Part shown: piece by piece, positions 23,945-36,200 of the stretch
Layout of the letters: each line of letters begins with the position of its first letter
Numbering within the stretch: position 1 is the stretch's first letter
DNA from: Rhyzopertha dominica
Taxonomy: Eukaryota > Arthropoda > Insecta > Coleoptera > Bostrichidae
Direction of reading: 5' to 3'
DNA length: 64,000 bases
Assembly: GCA_025024175.1 (NCBI GenBank)
Contig: QCXZ01000137.1
Coordinates: forward strand, 26,589,327-26,653,326
The notes under the pieces: generated by a model
What the model was told of the DNA's origin: nothing
What the model saw: the letters and a program-made list of their open reading frames with translations, nothing else
Databases searched by the model: none
Position numbers and translations under genes: made by a program

Positions 23945-24535
23945 AAATAATCTTTACCAAAATTTGTTTCTTCGACGAATGCATCGACAAAATTATTAAT
24001 ATTAGAGTGACACAGATCCTCACCTAATGCGTTAAGTTCACACGCAGCGACTTCAGAAATTGAATGTTTGGGCAGGCTTCCTTAGTTGATCACATAATTA
24101 AAGCTTTTTTCGAAAGAAACTTGAATAGCGAGGGATATTTGCATTTGTTAGAAAATCATATCATACCATGGATTAATGAAGTAATTGAATATGACCCGAG
24201 CTTATCGGAAAACGAGTTAGTTTTCCAGCAGGATTGTTTTCCATCCCATTACGTGACTCACGGGAGGCATTTCCTAAATAATCAAAAGAGGATCTATCGA
24301 ATTACCTCCCAGATCTCCTGACCTTAATCCTTCAGATTTCTTTTTATGGGGATGCATAACATCTAACGTATACGAGACTCAACCTGATACACTAGAAGAT
24401 TTACGATAGCAAATAATAAGACTGCAGGGAAATAACCCTTGAAGTTGTCGAAATCGTGCGGAGGGAAATAGAAAATTTGCCATACTACTACATAGGGGTC
24501 AATAGGTTTCATTTTCATAATAGATAATAACCCAT
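23945..24535 (+). pseudogene. Mariner-type transposase relic (DDE half)
   Basis: This is a longer and better preserved relic of the same broad class. After a degraded start it is open from 24064 to 24321. It reads NLNSEGYLHLLENHIIPWINE, then ELVFQQDCFPSHY, with the catalytic QQD of the second motif. After a one-base shift it continues PPRSPDLNPSDFFLWGC, which has the third catalytic Asp, and then YETQPDTLEDLR and EIVRREIENLPYYY. The order and spacing match the C-terminal half of insect mariner-type transposases. A stop follows LEDLR. The N-terminal DNA-binding half and terminal repeats were not found. It is a different copy, probably a different family, from the relic 600 bp upstream. Confidence 0.85.
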
Positions 24536-26377
24536 TGATCGCCAAAATATTTCTTCCTTTTTCCGATACTGATATTAATTTGAAATTCACATTTTCTTCG
24601 TTGCCGAACTTTGAACCTTCAACAAAGTAAAAATCAATAACCGTGAAATAATATACCGTAATAGGTCCGTTAGACAAAAAGAAACTAACAACCTTATCAT
24701 TGCGGAACAGGTTTGGCCAGGAAAAAAAATTGTTGGTACAAAGCATTTCGAGTACGCTAATTTCGAATTTTACTATAACCACTTAAGTTTGTTTTTAACA
24801 CTATTTATAATATATGATAAATCGCGGATTACTGTTTCAAGATATGGACTGCCATATCTCACTGATAAGAGACGATTTTTTTGCATTAAAGCCGAACAAC
24901 TGCGCCTTATTCAAAGAATACTTGAGCTTATTTTAAATTAAGGTACGTCTTCAAATTTAAATTACTTCAGCATCTATACAAACAATAAGCTTCAATTTTT
25001 AGTTTTTGGCAAGGTGCCCTTAAGAGTATTCTGGCTGTTCATTTTTAGATATAGCCTGCTAAGCGTGCAAAAGTTCCAGTTAATTTGCTTTAAAAATAAC
25101 CACTGTGCGATGGGTAATAGAGCATCCTCTCATATTTGTAACTTCGTCATTTTAGACATATTCTTGTACATTTCGTAAAGTAATATGAGTGTCATACTAC
25201 CTACTTCCACCCGGACTTCCTTGATAAACATAAACAACTTCTTCTAAGCAATGTAAAATAAATAAACTAGTCAAAACTGTACTTTGAATTTCTAGTAACA
25301 TCTAACTTTCACTGACAATGCTTACAAATGAGGAATGAATTATTGAATTGATTTCTTAACAATGTAATTTAACACCAATAGAAACAAAAAAAAACAAATA
25401 ACCTACCACCGTACAAAGGTAAATACAATCAAAATTAGAACAATAGGTGGTTATGACAGGAGTTTTAAATGAGTCATGAACGTTCCCGACAATCTGCTTA
25501 TTAAAAGAAAACAGTATCACATAAATATTCGAAGAATATTATCAGCTATTTAGATATGGATGTCGATAAGTAACGATACTGTTTTACAATTCTAGAAGAT
25601 TTTTTGAGGCACCATTTTAAAAGGTGTGCGACACATTTAGTCCTGATCGAATTTACGGCTATTTTATCAGGAAATTTGTTGGATCTGATTACATTAAAAA
25701 TTTCTAATGAATTTTATAACTAGTCCTATTGCTAGGAACCTATTTGAAATATCAACATTGCTTTTTATATCGAAATTGTGTCTAAAAGATTTTTTTGTCA
25801 ATCAATTAAATGTTGTTTTGAAATTGCTAAAAATTCTATCTATATATAGTCATCGCATCGTGTAATGAATACCCCACATTTTTGTCCAGTATTAGGAACT
25901 ATATATTTATTACTAAAAGGAGCTTTTTCAAAGTTAAGGTACGTTTAATGCAATTATTATATTTTGTTGATTTAAATTTTTGTTACTAATATGATGCAAT
26001 GTTGTAAGAAAGTGGATATTTTTTATTATATTGCGAAATAATCATTGTAGGAAAATTTTCATTTAATAAACAACTAGCAGAAATTAACGGTATAAAATCT
26101 AAAACAGTTGATAAATTATTAAATAAAAAACTAACTACATTATCTTTAAATTACAAAAATCATCTTTGTGTTAGTTTTCCTTTGGTAAATGTATGCTTCA
26201 GTAATTATTATAATTATATAAAAAAGCTCTAGGATTACTGGTATATAAGATAAGACCGGTCACCTCTCTAAATTGCTATTTCTACGACCCCTATAAAACT
26301 TTGGTTTTTAATGAATTCCTGTGCATAAAATGAGTCATAATTGAATAGATCAAAGACGATTAACAAATTGACGTAGG
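24536..26377. other. AT-rich intergenic sequence, nothing recognised
   Basis: No supportable gene or RNA. The minus-strand open frame ending at 24363 is mostly antisense to the transposase relic and its flank. Confidence 0.45.
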
Positions 26378-27195
26378 CAGTGGCGGATCCAGCATTTTGG
26401 TCTTAGAAGGGCTTAATCATTGTAAACACTAAAATATTAAAAAAGCATAGAATTTTTATTTTGCTTAAGCGCACACCGATTCTCCTCGGAGAGCCTTTTG
26501 CATGTTCTTTAATAACTTCGACAGGTTGTAGGCTACTAGATATATAATATATCAGCGAATATACATGACACTAAAACTTTTCAACCTGTATTCCATCACT
26601 GTCGCACGAAGGTACGATTTTAATTAATTTTATAACTAAGTGAATAGTGGTACCTGAATACTGTAGCGAGAAATTGTAACCAAATGTTTATATGTGGGAA
26701 ATTAGTATATTACAGCGTAAGTGAAGAAATTATGTTATGTTATGGTTCTTATCAATGTCAATTAATTTGTCATTATTTTGTCAACAAATTATATTATTTC
26801 ATTGCAAAAGTGTGTGTAGAGATAATGAAGGAAGCGGAATGCTTATTAGCGATATATAGAAACTATGCAGCTTGCGTTCTAAAACTCTTGACCACGGAAG
26901 AATTTTCTTGTATTATCAACCAAGATAATGTACAGATCAACCAGAGGGTATAAATACTTTAATTTAACTCAACATGTAAACATTCTCTTAATAGAAGTGT
27001 AAAATTTGAAAAATGCATACCTATTTATAATCGATCGGGTACGGATAAGTAATGAAAATTGTAGGTAGCTTTGCAGTAAGAAAGTGAGATAATATCAAGA
27101 TTATAATTTGATATTTGTTAGGAGTGGACCCAGATGCTTTTGGAGGGGGCTTGAGCACCTTAGTCCCCTCCCCCCCCCCTTTAAATCCGCTACAG
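26378..27195. mobile_element. hAT-type non-autonomous transposon, 818 bp, with perfect 8-bp TSD
   Basis: The left end is CAGTGGCGGATCCAG and the right end is AATCCGCTACAG, so the termini are inverted (CAGTGGCGGAT against CTGTAGCGGAT). Immediately outside lie identical 8-bp flanks, GACGTAGG at 26370-26377 and 27196-27203. An 8-bp duplication with CAGTGG-type ends is diagnostic of the hAT superfamily. Inside, an 89-codon open frame (26684-26953) has no similarity I recognise to hAT transposases, so the copy is non-autonomous. About 73 bp before the right end there is a second left-end-like sequence (AGTGGACCCAGATGC, then G-rich) followed by a C-rich run, so the right end is itself a small palindrome. 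Confidence 0.8.
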
Positions 27196-27203
27196 GACGT
27201 AGG

Positions 27204-30200
27204 TATATATTAACTTTTCATTTTTTTCCTGAAAAAATATAACTTTCACGCAACTGTAAAACTGAAAAAACAATTGTAATATGTCTTGTTAAAGACAAAT
27301 CCCAGTGTGACTGCAAAGGCAAACTAATCGGTAACAGATATACTGTAGGTGCGTGATAATTATATATACTGTGTTTTTCAAATTTGAAGGGGCACACTTG
27401 CGATTACTACGATAACGAAAATTTTTTAAATGGTTTTAATTTTCCTTTAAGTTGAAATTGCGTAATTAGCTTTCTATTCAACTGCTGTCTTTCGGGGATA
27501 TACAAAATGCTGTTATTTTCTACTGGGGCGTCTTGTATACTTTTTATTAATTAATTTTTTCCAGCCCAAAATTACCTAACCCAAATATGTAGATAAACAT
27601 AAAAAAGCTTAAAATGTATTTTTATGGTTTGTTTACACCAAAAGGACAAGATAAATATAAAACATAAACACGGTGTGCTCAGACAAAATACAAACAAAAT
27701 AGTCGCCTATTATAGCGGCGACTTGGTTCATACATGGATAGTGGGTCAATTTGCCGTGAAAATGTTACAATAATTGGGCCGGAAAACTGATTTTTGCGAA
27801 CTGATGCCATAAAATGACTACTTTGTGTTTTTTTTTGTTTTGCCCCTTAGTGTAAATCTGACACTAGATATCAAGTGTTCCAAGGGGTCTCTCAATTTAA
27901 AACAAAATGTACATGTATCATCATTTTTGATGTAATTCTAGATACTTCCCAAAAATTCCAGGTATTCCGGTAATGCCAAATACTTCCAAGTACATTTTTG
28001 ATAATGTTACAGTACTTTTGGGCAAAGTATACATGTAGGTATTGTGAGGAGTGAGAAACCCCTAGAACTGAACTGACGAGCTTTAACAAAGTGAAACGGT
28101 TTCGTCTGCAGTTGCTTGTGGTTTGCGCTGCTGCGCATAGACATGCGTTTTAACCTTTCCTTATAGTTCATGTATTGTTTTGAGTTGTGTTAAAAATAAT
28201 CGTATAGGTAGATAGATATCTATAGCCATAACGTGAAGATTTTTCTATATATCACATATTATACAAAATTCTCCTTCACCTTAGATAGGTACTCCTTTTT
28301 GGGTTATTTTATAACGCGAAATAAACAATTTTAATTTCAAATTCTGTAAATTTGTTTGACTGTCTACAGTTGCGATACTTGGTAAAAGAAGTTATTTTAT
28401 AGGTAGTTGGCTTTGAACGTTTTGTTTTGATCATTTCCTTCATGGCAATTTTGACCAATCGTTGGTTATATATTTTCTAGTGGGAAATTATTTTGACATT
28501 AGCTGTTAGCAGTTTGCCTGGAAAAAGAATCGGATAAATGTCGTCCAGGTTTAACAAGGTTTATTTGTTATTTTTATCTAGCTCAGGAAATAATCTTCGA
28601 CTCGGATTTTTAAAACAACTAGCGCTCATGCTATTTAATTGTTAAACAAATACCATAGAAACTCGTTTATCCAAATTTTTCCGAAAAAATTTCATGCACT
28701 AGAGATATTACCTGCGATTATGTGCTTATAATTTGACAGATTTTTCGACATTAAGCAAAGAACACCGAACATGCTAGGTACTTCATAAAATAAAAAATTC
28801 TTATGCCAAAGACAGAAAAAAAATAATTTTAATAGTTATTATAGTTTGCGAGGTACGAGTGTAAGTAAAAATTGGTCAAATTAAAAATGCCATGTAGTGA
28901 AGTATATCGAAAACCAATCTTACTATCTTAGAAAACTCAGATCCTGAAATATTCATTTTAGCAATAAATTGAATCAGTATTTTTGGGTGTTGGACATATA
29001 AATTAAACACGATGTACTCTGCAGGCAATGTTTCGTGATTTCATTTTAGGTGTTTTCTATCAGAATCTGTTATTCACTGGAACAATAGAAATAATTAATA
29101 ACTTCGAGTATTTACTTTTAATGATTTAAATTAATAACGTTCAGAGTTGCCGTTAATATTAGTATTACAAAGTAGTGCCTACAATAATTTTATATGTGAA
29201 ATCTGAAAGTAAACAACTTTTTGCAGTCGTAAAAATTTTCACTCTTCTCCTCACGAAAAAGTAATACTTTACTCCCTCGACGAGTACCTAAACAACTAAT
29301 AAATAGCTAGAAGAGGCTAGCATTCCTCTGATAGCGCAGCTACGTCAACGTATTTTAATCAAGCTGCCCAAAAATTAACGACTTGGGGATTCGTTAGAGC
29401 AGAATACGTTTTAAGCTTTTGTACTGCGGGATCTTGTTACAGTATGTTGAAATTTTAGGCACCGCAGTATTGGAACCGAAAAACGAAAGCTAGGACGATC
29501 TCGTCCATTGTCCTTTTCACTGCCCCACATGAAACGTTACAACTATGGAAGATGCTTTAACGAAAACTTCCTTACCTTAAGCCTCTTGAGATTGCCATCA
29601 CGGGCGGCGTTATATACAACGCTTTTGTAATCCATCTTTAAACATATGCTACGACACGACGACGTCCAAAATTTGCGTACGTTAATTCACTAGCAACTAT
29701 ATTTTTACTACATCACTTACACACCGGGCTGCTGCCCACAGTCAACTACTGCAACTCTGTTAGCGGTTTGGCAAATAAATATTATTCACACCAGGCGACA
29801 TGAAGGACAGCTGTTTTAGGAACAGTGTTTTGACGTTTCCAGAAAAGATAAAAGTATACTCTACATTTCGAAAGGTCGCCAGGTCTTAGTTTCCCTATCA
29901 AAAGGTAGATGGCTCCACGGGATCAATTTACAATTTATTTGTCAGTCAACGTGGACTTGATGGAAGCTTGTCTGACGAATAGGGGTGGAGCTTGCTAAAT
30001 ACGTATGTTGTATTGGTTAAAGTGGGTATGACGTTGGCTGCAAACAACCACGTGGTTTTAACTCTCCCGCCGCTCGAAAACGACGGCAGATGAGCCAGGA
30101 CCCCGAGTAAAGTTGTGTGTGTATTGGTTGATTCACGCGTCCCTTTTTCGCGTGAACAATGGATTGTGCGCGTTACGAGTGTGAAAACTTGGCCTGACAT

Positions 30201-31944
30201 TTTTGCAATATTTAAATCAGAATGCGCCAAACACAAGTCGTGCATATTTGGATTATCCCGCTTCTGAGTCATCCCATGTGCACGGCAAAAAAGCGTTTAT
30301 TTACATCTAATTAATAAATACACGCGCTAGGTGTTGACGTACTTTGTAGTATTTTACATATACATCTGTAAGTGAATCTATTGGTGGTGCCAATTTTGGA
30401 TTTATGTGTATGGTGCATCGGCGTGATGAATAAATTATTCGAGCCCTGGTGAATAAACGTGTCTTCGAGCAATACACTCTGTATCCGAGGCAAAGGCAAC
30501 TTATAGACGGCATTCTACAAGCACAAGCGTAGCTAGCCATGTACCCCACCCCTGCAAGGCACCCATCTGCCGCGGTAAGTGGTTGTTTAGATTTTCTCGT
30601 CCGGCGCATGTACACCCCCTGTAACGTTCGTGTTAAGTCGGTAACCTAAAATATTCCCTCTGATAACATTAAATGGCATTTAGCTCCCGCCCGTTTAATT
30701 TTTATTCGTTAACGGAACGCTTCTTGCATATTTGGAATTGGTGGATAATGGAATATTTGTTATGTAAGAAATTGATATTTTGGTATAAATAAGAGTAACA
30801 CTGGACATAACTGTAAACCCAACAACATTTATCATTATTCTATAAGCACGCCGGTAGAATCAATCAAAAGTAAAATCGAATGCGTCCCAAAAACGTTCTT
30901 TTGATGACAGTGCAAAGCTACGTTTCATTTTTTAACTAAACGGTCGCCTTCCGACAATTCCAACAGTGAAACTATTGTGAGACTTTTTTGCCGAGTGAAG
31001 GTACACTGCTACCGCTCCACGTATGAGGAACACCGTTGTGATTGACAAACCGGCATACATCTGTCGGTATTTGCACTGTAAACAATTACCGTCTTGAGCA
31101 ATATTGTGTTTAGAGAAAGAACCCGAGAAGGAACTAAACGAAGAAAGTCAATTGTTGTGCGTTATCGTTGTAAATGTCCTACCCGAAACTAGAGATTTTG
31201 CACGTTTGGTGCTGCTCATCATCATGTGTTTAATGTCCTTTATTGATTAGGGGTTTATGATGAGCGTTGAGATAAATAACGATTATTTTAATGCGATGTT
31301 GAGTACGCGTTATAGTTCACATACAATAAATTGGCTGTACCACTGATAAAATGTATTGACGTGATATAGGTAATACGTTCTATGTATTCAGCGGCCATTC
31401 ATAATACCTGGCTTACCTGATGGAATTCACACAACACTTCAGCCCGTTTAGCAGTTGTGGGCTTGAAAAGCATATGAAAGCTTTATACATGTGAGTTCAC
31501 GTTCTTATGGCTACACCGACGAGCGTGAAATCATTACAAAGGCATAAATTGATCCGTGCAATGAAGTAAAAAAAATAATTAAAAAAGTCAGATTCGCGAC
31601 TCGATAATGAATTAAAGGCGACTAGTGATACAATCTACGAGAATAGCAAGTGTAATGACACAGATACTTGCCTGCGAAAACTAGAACTGGGCAATACTTG
31701 AAATAAAAGTAGGTACCTACGTGAAAAGGTGCTTCAAGTTCATATTAGTTCTTCAAGTTCAGTAGGTACTTTAAATGTCTCGAAAAATTAGTGCCGGCTT
31801 CTGCACTTTGACTTAAACTACTTCCATCTCTTTCGAAATATTTTAAGTAGTACTTAAAGTCCTAGTGATAGCTAAAAGCACTTCTTTAAGCTTGCCGAGA
31901 CGGTTTTGTGAGCAGATCTCAGGAGTATATCGAATTAATTTCGG
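27204..31944. other. Mostly AT-rich sequence with a GC-richer patch near 30 kb
   Basis: No gene recognised. The patch at about 29900-30650 is markedly less AT-rich and has overlapping minus-strand open frames of 62-108 codons (29946-30615), none with recognisable domains. A promoter or a host first exon could lie there, but the sequence alone does not show it. Between 31685 and 31800 several CAAGTACTT/ACTTGAA motifs occur and similar ones recur at 49090-49200 on the other side of the foldback element. Confidence 0.4.
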
Positions 31945-31953
31945 AAGAAGACA
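31945..31953. repeat. Target-site duplication, left copy (AAGAAGACA)
   Basis: Nine bases abutting the left terminal GGG of the foldback element, identical to 48493-48501. A 9-bp duplication is the Mutator/FB size class. Confidence 0.9.
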
Positions 31954-32148
31954 GGGTGTGTCAAGTTGGCCCCGCCCGATCAAATTTTTACAATTACAAT
32001 ATAGGGATGAATTGTGCTAGTTTTGTGCTGAATTGTGCTGCTATTAAAAAGTTTTGTGCAGCAACCCTTATATGCTTAATTAAATAATCATTTGGCGGGG
32101 CCAGCTTGACGGTCAGCCCCGCTTTTTTTGGGAATATTCAAAATCTAA
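31954..32148 (+). repeat. Left terminal inverted repeat (tip module)
   Basis: Identical base for base to the complement of 48298-48492; the first mismatch is at 32149. The outermost 30 bp contain GTCAAGTTGGCCCCGCCCG, which matches the GC-rich motif of every array unit at 17 of 19 positions but in the opposite orientation. The rest is a diverged array unit (GTGCTGCTATTAAAAAG in place of the usual sequence), so tips and arrays share ancestry. Confidence 0.9.
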
Positions 32149-35100
32149 CTACGGCAATGAATTGTGCTCGTTTTGTGCTGAAATGTGCCGGTGTCAGGGA
32201 GTTTTGTGCAGCAACCCTTATATTTAATTTTTTTTAAACAATGGCGGGCGGGGCCAGGTTGACGGTCAGCCCCGCTTTTTTTGGGAATATTCAAAATCTA
32301 TTTATGGCAATGAATTGTGCTCGTTTTGTGCTGAAATGTGCCGGTGTCTGGGAGTTTTGTGCAGCAACCCTTATATTTAATTTTTTTAAAACAATGGCGG
32401 GCGGAATCCAGGTTGACGGTCAGCCCCGCTTTTTTTGGGAATATTCAACATCTATTTATGGCAATGAATTGTGCTCGTTTTGTGCTGAAATGTGCCGGTG
32501 TCAGCGAGTTTTGTGCAGCAACCCTTATATTTAATTTTTTAAAAACAATGGCGGGCGGGGCCAGGTTGACGGTCAGCCCCGCTTTTTTTGGGAATATTCA
32601 AAATCTAATTACCGCAAGGAATTGTGCTCGTTTTGTGCTGAAATGTGCCGGTGTCAGGGAGTTTTGTGCAGCAACCCTTATATTTAATTTTTTAAAAACA
32701 ATGGCGGGCGGGGCCAGGTTGACGGTCAGCCCCGCTTTTTTTGGGAATATTCAAAATCTATTTATGGCAATGAATTGTGCTCGTTTTGTGCTGAAATGTG
32801 CCGGGGTCAGGGGGTTTTGTGCAGCAACCCTTATATTTAATTTTTTTAAAACAATGGCGGGCGGGGCCAGGTTGACGGTCAGCCCCGCTTTTTTTGGGAA
32901 TATTCAAAATCTATTTATGGCAATGAATTGTGCTCGTTTTGTGCTGAAATGTGCCGGTGTCAGAGAGTTTTGTGCAGCAACCCTTATATTTAATTTTTTA
33001 AAAACATCGGCGGGCGGGACCAGGTTGACGGTCAGCCCCGCTTTTTTTGGGAATATTCAAAATCTATTTATGGCAATGAATTGTGCTCGTTTTGTGCTGA
33101 AATGTGCCGGTGTCAGGGAGTTTTGTGCAGCAACCCTTATATTTAATTTTTTTAAAACATCGGCGGGCGGGGCCAGGTTGACGGTCAGCCCCGCTTTTTT
33201 TGGGAATATTCAACATCTATTTATGGCAATGAATTGTGCTCGTTTTGTGCTGAAATGTGCCGGTGTAAGGGAGTTTTGTGCAGCAACCCTTATATTTAAT
33301 TTTTTAAAAACATCGGCGGGCGGGGCCAGGTTGACGGTCAGCCCCGCTTTTTTTGGGAATATTCAAAATCTATTTATGGCAATGAATTGTACTCGTTTTG
33401 TGCTGAAATGTGCCGGTGTCAGGGAGTATTGTGCAGCAACCCTTATATTTAATTTTTTTAAAACAATGGCGGGCGGGGCCAGGTTGACGGTCAGCCCCGC
33501 TTTTTTTGGGAATATTCAAAATCTAATTACGGCAATGAATTGTGCTCGTTTTGTGCTGAAATGTGCCGGTGTCAGGGAGTTTTGTGCAGCAACCCTTATA
33601 TTTAATTTTTTAAAAACAATGGCGGGCGGGGTCAGGTTGACGGTCAGCCCCGCTTTTTTTGGGAATATTCAAAATCTATTTATGGCAATGAATTGTGCTC
33701 GTTTTGTGCTGAAATGTGCCGGTGTCAGGGAGTTTTGTGCAGCAACCCTTATATTTAATTTTTTAAAAACAATGGCGGGCGGGGCCAGGTTGACGGTCAG
33801 CCCCGCTTTTTTTAGGATTATTCAAAATCTATTTATGGCAATGAATTGTGCTCGTTTTGTGCTGAAATGTGCCGGTGTCAGGGAGTTTTGTGCAGCAACC
33901 CTTATATTTAATTTTTTAAAAACAATGGCGGGCGGGGCCAGGTTGACGGTCAGCCCCGCTTTTTTTGGGAATATTCAAAATCTATTTATGGCAATGAATT
34001 GTGCTCGTTTTGTGCTGAAATGTGCCGGTGTCAGGGAGTTTTGTGCAGCAACCCTTATATTTAATTTTTTTAAAACAATGGCGGGCGGGGCCAGGTTGAC
34101 GGTCAGCCCCGCTTTTTTTGGGAATATTCAAAATCTAATTACGGCAATGAATTGTGCTCGTTTTGTGCTGAAATGTGCCGGTGTCAGGGAGTTTTGTGCA
34201 GCAACCCTTATATTTAATTTTTTTAAAACAATGGCGGGCGGGGCCAGGTTGACGGTCAGCCCCGCTTTTTTTGGGAATATTCAAAATCTANTTANGGCAA
34301 TGAATTGTGCTCGTTTTGTGCTGAAATGTGCCGGTGTCAGGGAGTTTTGTGCAGCAACCCTTATATTTAATTTTTTAAAAACAATGGCGGGCGGGGCCAG
34401 GTTGACGGTCAGCCCCGCTTTTTTTGGGAATATTCAAAATCTATTTATGGCAATGATTTGTGCTCGTTTTGTGCTGAAATGTGCCGGTGTCGGAGAGTTT
34501 TGTGCAGCAACCCTTATATTTAATTTTTTAAAACATCGGCGGGCGGGGCCAGATTGACGGTCAGCCCCGCTTTTTTTGGGAATATTCAAAATCTATTTAT
34601 GGCAATGAATTGTGCTCGTTTTGTGCTGAAATGTGCCGGTGTCAGGGAGTTTTGTGCAGCAACCCTTATATTTAATTTTTTAAAAACATCGGCGGGCGGG
34701 GCCAGGTTGACGGTCAGCCCCGCTTTTTTTGGGAATATTCAACATCTATTTATGGCAATGAATTGTGCTCGTTTTGTGCTGAAATGTGCCGGTGTCAGGG
34801 AGTTTTGTGCAGCAACCCTTATATTTAATTTTTTAAAAACATCGGCGGGCGGGGCCAGGTTGAAGGTCAGCCCCGCTTTTTTTGGGNATATTCAAAATCT
34901 ATTTATGGCAATGAATTGTGCTCGTTTTGTGCTGAAATGTGCCGGTGTCAGGGAGTTTTGTGCAGCAACCTTTATATTTAATTTTTTAAAAACAATGGCG
35001 GGCGGGGCCAGGTTGACGGTCAGCCCCGCTTTTTTTGGGAATATTCAAAATCTATTTATGGCAATGAATTGTGCTCGTTTTGTGCTGAAATGTGCCGGTG

Positions 35101-36200
35101 TCAAAGAGTTTTGTGCAGCAACCCTTATATTTAATTTTTTTAAAACATCGGCGGGCGGGGCCAGGTTGACGGTCAGCCCCGCTTTTTTTGGGAGTATTCA
35201 AAATCTATTTATGGCAATGAATTGTGCTCGTTTTGTGCTGAAATGTGCCGGTGTCAGGGAGTTTTGTGCAGCAACCCTTATATTTAATTTTTTAAAAACA
35301 TCGGCGGGCGGGGCCAGGTTGACGGTCAGCCCCGCTTTTTTTGGGAATATTCAAAATCTATTTATGGCCATGAATTGTGCTCGTTTTGTGCTGAAATGTG
35401 CCGGTGTCAGGGAGTTTTGTGCAGCAACCCTTATATTTAATTTTTTAAAAACATCGGCGGGCGGGGCCAGGTTGACGGTCAGCCCCGCTTTTTTTGGGAA
35501 TATTCAAAATCTATTTATGGCAATGAATTGTGCTCGTTTTGTGCTGAAATGTGCCGGTGTCAAGGAGTTTTGTGCAGCAACCCTTATATTTAATTTTTTT
35601 AAAACATCGGCGGGCGGGGCCAGGTTGACGGTCAGCCCCGCTTTTTTTGGGAATATTCAAAATCTATTTATGACAATGAATTGTGCTCGTTTTGTGCTGA
35701 AATGTGCCGGTGTCAGGAAGTTTTGTGCAGCAACCCTTATATTTAATTTTTTAAAAACATCGGCGGGCGGGGTCAGGTTGACGGTCAGCCCCGCTTTTTT
35801 TTTGGAATATTCAAAATCTATTTATGACAATGAATTGTGCTCGTTTTGTGCTGAAATGTGCCGGTGTCAGGGAGTTTTGTGCAGCAACCCTTATATTTAA
35901 TTTTTTAAAAACATCGGCGGGCGGGGTCAGGTTGACGGTCAGCCCCGCTTTTTTTTTGGAATATTCAAAATCTATTTATGGCAATGAATTGTGCTCGTTT
36001 TGTGCTGAAATGTAACGGTGTCAGGGAGTTTTGTGCAGCAGCCCTTATATTTAATTTTTTTATAAACATCGGCAGGCGGGGCCAGCTTGAAGGTGAGTCC
36101 CGCTTTTTTTTGCAATATTAAAAATCTAATACCGGTTTTGTGCTAAATTGTGCCGACGTCAGCAACCCTTATAATTGTTTTTTTTAACATTGGCGGGCGG
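32094..36200 (+). repeat. Left-arm tandem array, about 26 units of 153/154 bp
   Basis: Units run head to tail: a GC-rich block (GGCGGGGCCAGGTTGACGG, then TCAGCCCCGC), a T run, GGGAATATTCAAAATCTA, ATGGCAATGAATTGTGCTCG, TTTTGTGCTGAAATGTGCCG, then GTTTTGTGCAGCAACCCTTA and an AT tract. Most units are 153 bp, so a 51-codon frame stays open across many units (32338-34557 and 34554-35900). I judge this to be a by-product of unit length. The GC block holds a nested dyad: GCGGGGC pairs with GCCCCGC, with TGACGGTCA inside. The innermost units (about 36060-36240) are strongly diverged, with deletions. The last part from 35901 is duplicated at 38909. Confidence 0.92.

Noticed and set aside
24363..24782. 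A 139-codon minus-strand open frame, among the longest outside the foldback element.
   Set aside because: Its last part is antisense to the mariner-type relic at 23945-24535 and the rest shows no domain.
29946..30615. Cluster of overlapping minus-strand open frames in a GC-richer patch.
   Set aside because: Frames overlap one another, no domain or splice signals support any of them, and higher GC alone lowers the stop-codon frequency.
32338..34557. A 739-residue open frame (and similar ones at 34554-35900 and 41224-43218) that looks like a repetitive protein.
   Set aside because: It arises because the unit is 153 bp and stop-free in one frame. The same units at 154 bp lose the frame, the opposite arm encodes the same on the other strand, and no promoter or distinct start is visible.
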